Of a DNA stretch of 64,000 nucleotides, positions 8,786-17,045 are shown in pieces; positions within the stretch are counted from its first letter, which is position 1; every line of letters starts with the position of its first letter. Where the stretch lies: assembly GCF_002197845.1 (NCBI RefSeq), contig NZ_NIDE01000009.1, positions 310,001 to 374,000 on the forward strand, in the 5' to 3' direction. The position numbers and the translations under genes are program-made. Source of the stretch: Fimbriiglobus ruber. Its GTDB lineage: Bacteria; Planctomycetota; Planctomycetia; Gemmatales; Gemmataceae. The notes under the pieces were generated by a model. That model worked only from the letters and a program-made list of their open reading frames with translations, searched no databases and was not told the origin of the DNA.

Positions 8786-10912
8786 TTACCGCGCCGGCCG
8801 CGGGGTTGGCTTCTGCAGTTCCGCCAGACGGCCTTTGTTGGCCCACGTCCGGGGAAGTCGGTGCAATTCGCGGAGACGATCCCGTTCGCCGGCGTCGGCC
8901 CAGATCACGTGATGCCCGTCCTCGTCCCGCCGCACGTTCCGCCACCCGGCCCGCAGCCACCTCCGGACCGTGTCCCGGCTGAGTTCGAGCCGCCGGGCCA
9001 GACCCATCGGCCGGTATTCGTCCGACTTCCATCCGGTCGAACTTCCATGCCGCGGGCGGCGAGCCAACCCCACGTGGGTCGTCAATCGAAGGACCATCTC
9101 GCCGGTGAACCGGGTCGTCCGTTTCGGCGGCCGGAATCCCTCGGCGTTGAGCCGCTCCGCGATGCCCGCCGCGTTCCACCGGTCGGCGCACAATTCCCGC
9201 AACCGGGCCACCAACCGCGGGTAATCGGCCTGTTGACTGTACCGCGTGACCGGGCGGGCGAGCGCGTGCGACCGCACCGCACCGCCGACCCAGTAGACGG
9301 TCACGTCCACCCGCTCGCTCGCCTTGTCGACCGTCACGACGACCCGCGCGACCAACAACCGGGTCACGCGCTGACGATCGGCCGGGGTGGTGGTCGGGGC
9401 CGACCCGACCGCCGGGAGGTCGGCCGCCAGCGCACGGATGGCGGTCGCGGCGGTGGGACTCAACTCGGCCGGGATCGTTCGCCGCCACCGCTCGTACTCG
9501 TCCCCGAGTGGCCGCTGGGCTTTCAGCGCGTCCTCCCAGCGGCGTTCCCACTCGCGGGCGACCAGCCGGTTCTCCGGCTCGCACGCCTGGAATTGCCGGC
9601 ACGCCCGGTCGACCTCGTGGGCCGCCCGCTCCCGCCGCAACTGCCACGGTCGCTCCCGTTCGGCCCGCTGCCGTTCGACCCCGGCCACCGCGGCCAGACG
9701 GGCCTCCAGGGCGGCCGGTTCAACCGCCGCCAGAACCTGGCCGGCGACCAGGGCGTCCACCGCGCCCCCGCTCGACAATCCCTGGCACAACGGCTCGCCG
9801 TAGTCGGCGGCCGCCCGCGAACACGAGTACGCGTGCGCCCGGCCGCGGGGACCGTCGTACCGAACCGCCATCCGCTGCCCACACCGCCCACACCGGACCA
9901 ACCCGGCCAGTAGGGACGGCCCGTTCCGCGGTGCGCCCGGTGTCGCGACTGTACTCCGGTTCGCGGCCAGGCGGGCCTGATTCGCCTCGAACCGGTCCCA
10001 CGTGATGTACGCCGGCAGGTGGTCGCGGAGCAGGACCAGGCACTCCTCCGGGCGGCGGATCCGCTTCCCGGTTCCCGGTCGCCCCGGTTGCTTCGCCCGC
10101 GCGTCCGCCGGGCGGTGTCCGTACCGGTACGCCCCGGCATACGTCGGATTCCGGAACAGGTTCTGGAGGGTCGCCCGGCTCGGCCGGTGCCACTCCCATT
10201 GACCCTTGCTCGGCCCGCCGGCGAGACGAACCGGGAGGCGGACGTGGTGAGGCACGAGGTATCGGAGCAACCCGTGCATCGTGGCTTCGCGGTCGAACGG
10301 GTCGAACACCAGCCGGACGGCGGCCTGCACCTGCTCGTCCGGGTCGAGAACCCAACTCCCGTTCGGCGAGCGGACGTACCCGATCGGCGGAGTGCCGAAC
10401 AACTCGCCCCGCCGGGCCGTGTTCAACTGGCCCTGGTACATCCGTTGCTTCAGGACGTGAAGTTCCGCCTCGTTCATGACCCCGTGGAGACCGAGTAGGA
10501 GACGATCCGAGTGGTCGGTCGGGTCGTACACCCGGTCGCCATCGGCCAGCAGCACCCGGTAGCGACCGCACAACTCGAGCAGTTGGTGCCAATCCTTGCA
10601 ACAGCGGGCCAGGCGGCTCATCTCCAGCCCGAGGATCAGGCCGATGTGGTCGAGCGCGACCTCGGCCCGCAACCGCTGGAATCCGGGCCGGCCTTCGATT
10701 GACTGGCCGCTCTTGCCCAGGTCGTCGTCGATGGTGGTGACCCGATCACGGGTCCACCCGAGGGCAACCGCGCGGTCGGCCAGGGCATACTGGCGGGCGG
10801 TCGACTCCTTGTGGTCGAGAACCTGCTGCGGGGTCGACTGGCGGACGTACACGACGGCCACGCGGTCGAGGTGCCAGGCGCGCAGTTTGGGGGACCGGAG
10901 GGGGTCACTCAT
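8786..10912 (-). CDS. Large serine recombinase (site-specific integrase)
   Basis: 708 residues. The resolvase/invertase catalytic domain is N-terminal, with the nucleophile Ser26 in VVYVRQSTPQQV. A recombinase domain follows, then a zinc ribbon near residue 335 (CGRCGQRM, later YSCSR), a coiled-coil region, and a C-terminal part with helix-turn-helix features (GLARRLELSRDTVRRWLRAG). This architecture cuts and rejoins DNA at short att sites by a Ser-DNA intermediate with a 2-bp crossover. It is the intact copy; the copy at 46073-48198 has a 1-bp deletion. It starts 8 bases before the end of the upstream small gene, so the two are translationally coupled. Confidence 0.92.
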   Translation of the reverse strand: MSDPLRSPKLRAWHLDRVAVVYVRQSTPQQVLDHKESTARQYALADRAVALGWTRDRVTTIDDDLGKSGQSIEGRPGFQRLRAEVALDHIGLILGLEMSRLARCCKDWHQLLELCGRYRVLLADGDRVYDPTDHSDRLLLGLHGVMNEAELHVLKQRMYQGQLNTARRGELFGTPPIGYVRSPNGSWVLDPDEQVQAAVRLVFDPFDREATMHGLLRYLVPHHVRLPVRLAGGPSKGQWEWHRPSRATLQNLFRNPTYAGAYRYGHRPADARAKQPGRPGTGKRIRRPEECLVLLRDHLPAYITWDRFEANQARLAANRSTVATPGAPRNGPSLLAGLVRCGRCGQRMAVRYDGPRGRAHAYSCSRAAADYGEPLCQGLSSGGAVDALVAGQVLAAVEPAALEARLAAVAGVERQRAERERPWQLRRERAAHEVDRACRQFQACEPENRLVAREWERRWEDALKAQRPLGDEYERWRRTIPAELSPTAATAIRALAADLPAVGSAPTTTPADRQRVTRLLVARVVVTVDKASERVDVTVYWVGGAVRSHALARPVTRYSQQADYPRLVARLRELCADRWNAAGIAERLNAEGFRPPKRTTRFTGEMVLRLTTHVGLARRPRHGSSTGWKSDEYRPMGLARRLELSRDTVRRWLRAGWRNVRRDEDGHHVIWADAGERDRLRELHRLPRTWANKGRLAELQKPTPRPAR

Positions 10913-11159
10913 GACCGCTCTCCTTGCGACTTCGCGCGACGTGGCACCGGGCGAGCAACTGGCCGAGGAGTTCGTGGAGTTGCTTCTGGCGATCGGCGGG
11001 GAGATGGGCCCATACCGGCGGCGGGCTGTTCGTCGGGGAAGAGACCGGCGTCAAGCGCGGGGGGGACGGAGCGGCGGGCGGGGTCGGACATGCGGTTCCT
11101 CCGGTGAGTTCCTCTTGGCGCTGCCGGCACCACACGGTCAGCTCGAGCAACGCCGTCAC
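10905..11159 (-). CDS. Small protein coupled to the serine recombinase
   Basis: 84 residues: a conserved-looking N-terminus (MTALLELTVWCRQRQEELTG), a Pro-rich linker and a helical basic C-terminus (QKQLHELLGQLLARCHVARS). It overlaps the recombinase start by 8 bases, so the pair forms a two-gene operon. In the second copy of the element a 2-base shorter G run shifts the frame after PAAPSP. A role as a recombination directionality or accessory factor is conceivable from size and position only. Confidence 0.6.
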   Translation of the reverse strand: MTALLELTVWCRQRQEELTGGTACPTPPAAPSPPRLTPVSSPTNSPPPVWAHLPADRQKQLHELLGQLLARCHVARSRKESGHE

Positions 11160-12524
11160 GTCGATGGTAACCGATCCGCCGGGTGCCGACCCACCTCCCG
11201 CTTGAGGGGTAGTCTGCTTGGTTCTTCTCCAGGGCGAACCGGCCAGCTACCCGGGTCAGGATGTCCGCGACGGTGGCCGCCGGGTCGGTGCAGAAGTACG
11301 CTCGCCACCCGGTCGGTTCGTCGACCACGACGACCCGGATGGCCCCGCCGGCCGGCCGCCACGTGGCGACGAACGTCTTGTACCGCTTGACCGTCGCCTT
11401 CCCGTACAGGACGAACGTCCCGGTCGACTACCCGCCCTTCTGGCCGGCCCGCTTGGCCAGGGAAATCCGCCGGTCGCCGTAGCTCCGCTGCCGTCCCCGT
11501 TGCCCCGGACGCCGCGGACCCGGTTCCGTCCACAGGGCCGCGTCCTTCCGCAGGCGGCTGACGACGCGGACCCCGAGGGCCTTCACCGGCTTCAGGAACG
11601 GGGCCGTGGCGTACGCCCCGTCGGCCACCACCCACAGGGCTTTGCCACACGCGGCCAAGCACGACGCCGCCCACCGGACGAGTTCGACGGCCATCGCGTG
11701 CTTGGTCCGGAAGACCGGCCGGTCGACCGCCGGAATGCCCGCCACGTCCTTCGCCCGGACGTACAACCGGGCGAGCAGGGGGAGGGCTGTGATCCCCCAC
11801 GTCGGGTGCGTCACGAGCAACCCGAGGACGACCCACACGTGCCCGTACACGTATGCCGACCCGGCCGGGCCGGGGGTCGGGTTGTGATGCACCCCCGCGC
11901 CCTGGACCTGCGGCCCGTAGCGTTCGGTCGGGGTGTCGTCGAGAGCCAGCGTCAGGTACTCGTCGGCGGCCACCAGGGGCTGGACGACCGCGCTCACCAA
12001 CCGGGTCGCGCACGCGTCCGTCCGCCGGCCGACGGCCGCCACGGTCGTGTAACACGAGCGGAATTGGTCACCCAAACCGGCCGCCCGAATCCACCCGGTG
12101 ACCGTCCGCCGACCCCGGGCGACAACCGCCCCGACGAACAACCGGGCCAGTCGGGTACCGGAACGGCGATCCAGAGCGGTGACCAGGCGGGAAAACCAGT
12201 GGACGGCGGGCGGGGTGGTCTGCGACGATATCATGGCCGAGTCCGTTCGGGGCATGGGTTGGTGTGGTAACCCCCATCGTCCCGGGCGGGCCGGCATTCT
12301 GTCTACCCGATCTCGCTACCCCACTCCGTCACACGATTTCGCGGAAAGGACAGGTTACAAAAACCGTAGGGGAAAATAAAATATGTTACCCGGCATGCGA
12401 ACAACATTACATATTTGCAACGTTACCCGCGGTCGTGCTTCCCCGCGGGTTCTTGGCGAACGGTCGGCGGAACTTTCCGCCTCTATTTCTTCAACGAAGG
12501 ATGAACCCAAGGAGTAAGAAAGGC

Positions 12525-12551
12525 TCCCGATCGCACCGGGAGCCTGGGGAA
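12525..12551 (-). terminator. Hairpin terminator of the 62-aa gene
   Basis: GGCTCCCGGTGCGATCGGGAGCC on the minus strand forms a 7-bp stem followed by TTTCTT, placed about 45 bases after the stop codon of the minus-strand gene at 12597. Confidence 0.55.
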
Positions 12552-12596
12552 AATGCCGGGCGACGTGGACGGGGGGTGGATAGTGATCGTCGCGAT

Positions 12597-12785
12597 TTAC
12601 GCCTGTGCCCAAGGAGTTGCCTTGGTCTCTTCATCTGGCAAGCTGCCCCATTTTTCACGGTAGTTGGCCCACGGGGTCGACGTGTCAATGTATGCCCGAT
12701 ACGCAGGGTCGGCGCTTTTCGTGCTGCTTCCCTGATGCTTCATGCGGCCGTTCGTGTCGTTCATGTTGATCATTTCCAATCCCAC
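12597..12785 (-). CDS. Hypothetical protein, 62 aa or shorter
   Basis: A short frame that may really start at the Met of MNDTNGRMKHQGSSTKSADP (12764). It is polar and Trp/Tyr containing (TPWANYREKWGSLPDEET), and a well-formed terminator follows on the same strand, which supports real transcription. No family is recognised. Confidence 0.4.
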   Translation of the reverse strand: MGLEMINMNDTNGRMKHQGSSTKSADPAYRAYIDTSTPWANYREKWGSLPDEETKATPWAQA

Positions 12786-13068
12786 CCACCAAATTTAGCG
12801 GAGCCAGCCCACGTCTTCCCCGCAATAATCACGTCGAACCGGTCTGAGGAAACCACCGCGTTTCATTTCCGCTTTCGCGGAGGGATGTTCGAAGTACCCA
12901 CCCGTGGTGACGACCGTTTTCTCACTCGCCCGGACAGGACCTGCGGCCCACGGCGGCCGACGGGTGAGCATTAAACGCGATCGCCAGTTCCAGCATTTCC
13001 ACGGAGCCCCTCGCCCCAGGTTGGGACTTTTTTGTCGCCACTGCTGACGGTTCAGGGCACTATCTGGT
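12786..13068. other. Intergenic region upstream of the sigma factor gene
   Basis: About 280 bases without a supportable gene. It probably holds promoters for the divergent 62-aa gene and the sigma factor gene, but no convincing promoter motif was found. Confidence 0.4.
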
Positions 13069-14921
13069 ATGAGCGCCAAACCCTTCCTCACCACCGCCAG
13101 CGCCCTCCTCCGCCCCACGGCGGGCGAGGCCGATGCCGACCTCCTCGCCCGATTCGTCGCCACCCGAGACGAAGCCGCATTCTCTGCTCTGGTCAGCCGG
13201 CACGGGCCGACGGTGTGGGATGTCTGCCGGTCGATCCTCGGAAACCGGGCCGACGCCGACGACGCCTTCCAGGCCGTCTTCCTCTTACTGGTCCGCCGGG
13301 CCGGTCGGCTCCGCATGCCGGGGTCGGTCGGGGCGTGGCTCCACGGGGTTGCGGTCCGGGTGGCTCGAAAGGCGCGGGTGTCGGCCGCCCGGCGACGGGA
13401 GAAGGAGGCCGGGGTGCCGCCGCCGGCCGCCTCAGACCCACCCGACCCGAGCTGGGCCGAGGTCCGGGCGGCGGTCCACGAGGCACTTGCCGCGCTGCCG
13501 GCCGCCTACCGTGAACCGCTGGTCCTGTGCTACCTCCGCGGGCTAACTCGGGACGCCACCGCGGCCGAACTCGGACTGTCCCCGGCCGCCCTCAAGAAGC
13601 GCCTCGAACGCGCCCGCGGCCGGCTCCGGGCGGCGCTGGTCCGCGGCGGATTCGGGCCGGCCATCCTACTTGCCGTCGACGCAGTGCCGACCTGCGCGGT
13701 CCCGCCCCGCCTGCTCGAAGCCGCGTCCCGGCTCGTCGCCGGCGGGGCGATTCCCGCTTCTGTTCTCCGCCTTGCCGAAGGAGCATTTCCGATGACGTTT
13801 GGGAAGCTTGCTGTTGTCGTGGCCGTGACTTTAGGAGTCGCGCCAAAATAAGTTACCGGAATCTTCCGTTGGCTAACTACGATCGATGAGTTTCCGAGAC
13901 TTTCTCCGGTAACTTATTTTGGCGCGACTCCTTAGGCATGAGTCTCGCTTGGGCCGGGGGGCGAGCCGAAGTCCCCCGCGCGTCCGGCCAGTCGAAGGAG
14001 TCGCCTACCCCCGTGCGAAAGGAGGGGGCGGAGAATGTCCGTGAGGAGGGAGCCGTGAAGGCGGTCACCGAACTCGACGGGCAGTGGGCGATGACCCGAA
14101 TCTTGACCGCGGGCGAGGAATTCTTCGACGCCGGTCTCCACGACGAGACCCTGCCGCTCCCGCGACTCCATGTCCAGGGGAACCAGGCCAGGGTCGAGGG
14201 GATTCGGGTGCTGTTCGTCCGCGACTTCTCGTTCGCCCTCGACCCGACGGCGAGCCCGAAGCAGATCGACGCGACCTTTCTCGAAGGTTCGATGAAAGGG
14301 AAGACGTTCGGCGGGATCTACGCCCTCCGCGGGGATGAACTCCGTATTTGCCTGCGACTTCAGCAGACGGACCTGGGGCGGCCGAAGGGGTTCTCGACCG
14401 TGAGTGGTACGTCGCTATACACGTTCATTCTGACTCGGGTGAGGAAGCCCGGTGATCGGCTCCCGGCCACCAGCCTGCGCCCCCTCCCGCCGGTATCGGC
14501 ACTAGCCCCGGCACCCGAGGCCCCGGCCCTAAAGTTCGATGCGGTCCTCCAATCGGGGAAGCGGCTCTATTTCGTACTCGACCGGCCGAAGGGGGACGGC
14601 TTCCAGGCCGAACTCGCCGCGTTCGGCCGGCACGCCGAACTGGCGCTGCGAATCGCCGAACGGGGTTCGCACAAAGAGTTGACGGTCGTCTTCTTTATGC
14701 GGGTCGATCCGAAAGGGCCGGTGGGGTTCTTCACCGGGCTCAGCCGTGAGCGGCTCCGGGAGATCGCGGCGGTTCCGGTCGAGAAGCGAACGGGCAAGCT
14801 CCTCGAACACGCATGGGCCAATGGCCGTCTGCCGAAGGACGCTCGGCCGGTTCCGGTCGAGCACCTCGCCGACGTGAACGATATTCCTCTCCCACGGCAG
14901 AGCCCAACTCCCGCAGAATAG
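13069..14921 (+). pseudogene. ECF sigma factor fused to a TIGR03067-type domain, broken by a MITE
   Basis: As it stands the reading frame stops at 13851 inside a MITE. Removing 13834-13934 (the MITE plus one TTA) restores one frame: 13069-13833 joined to 13935-14921, 583 residues. Region 2 of sigma-70 is seen in DDAFQAVFLLLVRRAG and region 4 in LPAAYREPLVLCYLRGLTRD followed by ATAAELGLSPAALKKRL. A hydrophobic segment (KLAVVVAVTLGMSLAWAGG) spans the rebuilt junction. The extracytoplasmic part matches the planctomycete TIGR03067 pattern (LDGQWAM, GGIYALRGDELRICL). Membrane-tethered ECF factors of this kind are typical of the group. Independent translation of the C-terminal part from 13938 is possible. 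Confidence 0.85.
13834..13931. mobile_element. 98-bp MITE with perfect 27-bp terminal repeats
   Basis: The left end 13834-13860 (GGAGTCGCGCCAAAATAAGT...) is the exact reverse complement of the right end 13905-13931. A 44-base loop separates them. TTA is duplicated at 13831-13833 and 13932-13934. It has no coding capacity. Insertion introduced a TAA stop after residue 260 of the sigma factor. The matching autonomous element is not in this window. Confidence 0.93.
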
Positions 14922-14957
14922 CCGAGCCCGCCGGGCCAGGAGCGAGAGCAGTCGGAC

Positions 14958-15353
14958 ATGACGCCCGCGGGACTCGCGGCCGTGGTCGGTGGCGAGGTAG
15001 GAAACCTTGACCGCGTCCACGGGCGGGTGGTCGCGTTTATGGGAACCATTATTTCGGTCGGCAAAGGGGTCGACGGCGGGGTCGTCCCTCAAATGCGGAT
15101 CGACGGGTGGGACAAGGGCGAGCTACTGTCCGGCTGGGTGTTCGTCCACAACGTCGACCCGGACCGGGTCGGACGGGTCGGTGACCGGATACGAGTCCGC
15201 GGGATGATCGTGGGGCACGGTTCCGGCACGTTTTCCCTGTGGAGCGACGGGTGGAACCGGGAAAATGACCCGGCCCCAGCCCGGACCCCGAACACACCGC
15301 CGGTATCGATGGAGCCTGGACCGCGAAACACGGCGAGCCCGATGAAATCTTAA
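14958..15353 (+). CDS. Hypothetical protein, possible OB-fold
   Basis: 131 residues starting MTPAGLAAVVGGEVGNLDRV. The pattern of short strands (HGRVVAFMGTIISVGKG, GWVFVHNVDPDRVGRVGDRI) resembles a small beta-barrel, but this is only an impression. It lies 36 bases after the sigma/TIGR03067 gene and may be its operon partner. The C-terminal 30 residues are Pro/Asn rich and disordered. Confidence 0.5.
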   Translation: MTPAGLAAVVGGEVGNLDRVHGRVVAFMGTIISVGKGVDGGVVPQMRIDGWDKGELLSGWVFVHNVDPDRVGRVGDRIRVRGMIVGHGSGTFSLWSDGWNRENDPAPARTPNTPPVSMEPGPRNTASPMKS

Positions 15354-15567
15354 CATGGTGTGATTGTCGAGGGCACGGCATTAACCTCCACATGTCACAC
15401 CGGTTTTTAGTTATTACCCGATCCCGCTGCGGGTAAACGGACGAGTGGTGCTTTCTTTTCCGGATTTATCGCTACAACCCTGACGTTTCACACCGCCCGC
15501 GTCCGCTACGGCCAACGGCTTAGCGCTTGGGAAATGCGGACTTCCACCTTGTCACCGGAAGAACCAC

Positions 15568-15999
15568 ATGACGTGCCGAACACTAGTATCCTGTACAAGC
15601 AAGTCGTCTTTTGGGCCAGGAAGGTCCGTCGCTCTGACCGCCATCACCCTCTTGTCAGTCGGTAGCCTCGCCCTTTGGTATGCCCGACCGGCTGCCGACG
15701 TGTGCGATCCAGCAAGACTCGTGAAGATCAGAAAGGGCACGACCATGGCGGAGGTCGAAGTGGCGTTGGGCTTCCCGCTTCCGCCACCGAAGGATGGACA
15801 GCCGATCGGGGTACGAAGTGACCCCCGAACCGCTCGTTCACACCAGACTTGATCGAGGAAGAGGGCTGTTGATCAGGTTCGACGACAGGGCATGCTAGTC
15901 GAAGCAAGGCCGTGGGCATTCGTCCGTCAGGAGCGGCTCCATGAGTGGATCTTCTGCCATCTCGGGATCAACGCATTAAAGCTCAACCTCGCAGGTTAA
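15568..15999 (+). pseudogene. Decayed small membrane-anchored protein gene
   Basis: The first frame (ATG 15568) has an N-terminal hydrophobic segment (VALTAITLLSVGSLALWYA) and a motif typical of small periplasmic proteins (IRKGTTMAEVEVALGFPLP). Two single-base offsets, near 15815 and 15885, are needed to read on through EVTPEPLVHTRLDRG, LLIRFDDR and MLVEARPWAFVRQERLHEW to a stop at 15997. The rebuilt product is about 140 residues. The consistent C-terminal reading supports a recently broken gene rather than a 94-residue protein. Confidence 0.55.
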
Positions 16000-16312
16000 C
16001 AGGAGTCGTGGGGATCCATAAACGGCCGTGAACCGTCTGATCAGCTCGCAAAGCAGTGACTTTGAGGTCGCCCTCAAAATGCCGAGTTTTGTCTCCGTGC
16101 GGAGGCTTGGATCAATTTGAGAGGGTCAAGTCCAGTTTTTGCTCGCATTCAAACTCGCCGTCAATTTCTCGATTTTATTTCCTATTTTCGCGAATCACCT
16201 CGCCCGCCGACCGCATAGTTAACAGATAGAGCCTTTTATTTCCCCGCCAGTCCGACCGGCCGCACCGCGGAGGTTCCTGGGGTTCACCACAACCCCCCAC
16301 GGACCTCGCGCC
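16000..16312. other. Intergenic region before the recombinase cassette
   Basis: Around 310 bases, more AT-rich than the flanks, with no supportable gene. It probably contains the promoter of the cassette and perhaps its left boundary. Confidence 0.4.
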
Positions 16313-16513
16313 ATGCATCTCGGCCTAGACCCATCCGAACTCACCTCATCCGACCGTCTGCGGGCCGTCGCCACCATCCTCGCGGCCGGCCTCCGCCGCC
16401 TCCACAACCACAACGGCCTTCGCACCGATCCACCTCGGCAAAATCTCTCGGATTCCCGCACGAACGAGCTTGCTTTAACGCCGGACACGAGCGTCACTGT
16501 CCACGGCGGTTAA
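16313..16513 (+). CDS. Small conserved protein of the DUF2924/recombinase cassette
   Basis: 66 residues (MHLGLDPSELTSSDRLRAVA, then ILAAGLRRLHNH). The pattern D-P-S-E-L-T followed by an amphipathic helix with VATILAAGLRRL recurs, as known from planctomycete genomes, just upstream of DUF2924/recombinase pairs. It lies 41 bases before the DUF2924 gene. The function is unknown; it may be an accessory factor of the recombinase. Confidence 0.6.
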   Translation: MHLGLDPSELTSSDRLRAVATILAAGLRRLHNHNGLRTDPPRQNLSDSRTNELALTPDTSVTVHGG

Positions 16514-16554
16514 CGCCGGTCCCAGAGCCCCAGAGAATTCGCGAGGGAAAACTC

Positions 16555-17045
16555 ATGTCCCAGGACGTCGGGCGGGCGATCGCCGCCCTGCCCCGGATGA
16601 CGGTCAAGCAACTCCGGGCCAAGTACGCCGAGGTGTTCGGTGAGGCCACGAACGGGCACAACAAGGCGTGGATGGTCAAACGGATCGCGTGGCGGCTCCA
16701 GGCCAAGGCTCAGGGCGGCCTGTCCGACCGGGCCAAGAAGCGGGCGGCGGAACTCGCCGACGATGCCGACCTCCGCGTCACCGCACCCAAGGTGCCCGCT
16801 GCCAAGGAATCGCCCCGGTGGCCCGCGAGGTCGGCTTCGCGAGCGATGAGCGGCTGCCCCCGCCCGGCACGATCATCACCCGCCCGTACAAGGGCCGCAC
16901 TCTCCACGTCCGCGTCCTGGCCACCGGGTTCGAGCACGACGGGACCGTGTACACGTCCCTCAGCGCGGTTGCCAAGGCGATCACCGGGTCCCACTGCAAC
17001 GGGTTCCGGTTCTTCCGTCTCGACGCGAAGGACGGTGCCGAATGA
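16555..17045 (+). pseudogene. DUF2924 family gene with a single-base frameshift
   Basis: The N-terminal frame reads MSQDVGRAIAALPRMTVKQL then KYAEVFGEATNGHNKAWMVKRIAWRLQ, the DUF2924 signature. Near 16808 the frame must change by one base to continue as IAPVAREVGFASDERLPPPG and on to the conserved end GTVYTSLSAVAKAITGSHCN-GFRFF. The rebuilt protein is about 163 residues. DUF2924 proteins regularly precede a serine recombinase, here overlapping by 4 bases (ATGA at 17042). Whether the frameshift is real or a sequence error is open. Confidence 0.8.

Larger units (their letters stand above)
8712..11227 (-). mobile_element. Serine-recombinase element, copy A (2.5 kb, apparently intact)
   Basis: Limits come from comparison with the copy at 45999-48511. 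The two are nearly identical up to a shared GA dinucleotide (minus strand) at each end and diverge completely outside it. There are no terminal inverted repeats, as expected for serine-recombinase att sites. It contains only a large serine recombinase and a short overlapping upstream gene. The insertion splits a Glu codon of transposase A. Confidence 0.9.
8383..12297 (-). pseudogene. DDE_5/IS701-like transposase A, split by the recombinase element
   Basis: The N-terminal part (12297 to 11228) carries the first aspartates in TLALDDTPTERYGPQVQG and VVADGAYATAPFL. An in-frame TAG at 11428-11430 stands where a Trp codon is likely, between AGQKGG and STGTFVLYGK. The C-terminal part resumes at 8711 with TTFRDLKQVVGAGHQQVR and continues to 8383, with one more single-base frameshift near 8500. 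Splicing out the insert rebuilds RFALE-TTFRDLK, the conserved Glu motif of DDE transposases. Three separate lesions make this copy non-functional. Confidence 0.85.
8351..12357 (-). mobile_element. IS701/IS4-like element A, interrupted by a serine-recombinase element
   Basis: Approximate limits come from weakly matching ends: CTGTTCTTTCC at 8357-8367 and, read inward from the right, CTGTCCTTTCC near 12344-12354. No target duplication could be confirmed. Inside lies a DDE_5-type transposase gene split by a 2.5 kb element. Without the insert the IS would be about 1.5 kb, normal for this group. Confidence 0.6.

Noticed and set aside
8712-11227. Intein, group II intron or IStron within the transposase gene
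   Set aside because: No intein splicing motifs, no reverse transcriptase and no ribozyme-like ends; the insert encodes a serine recombinase and is not in frame with the host.
11428-11430. Amber stop read as an amino acid in this organism
   Set aside because: Intact genes such as the kinase rebuilt at 42724 end normally on TAG, and no recoding signal or suppressor tRNA is visible.
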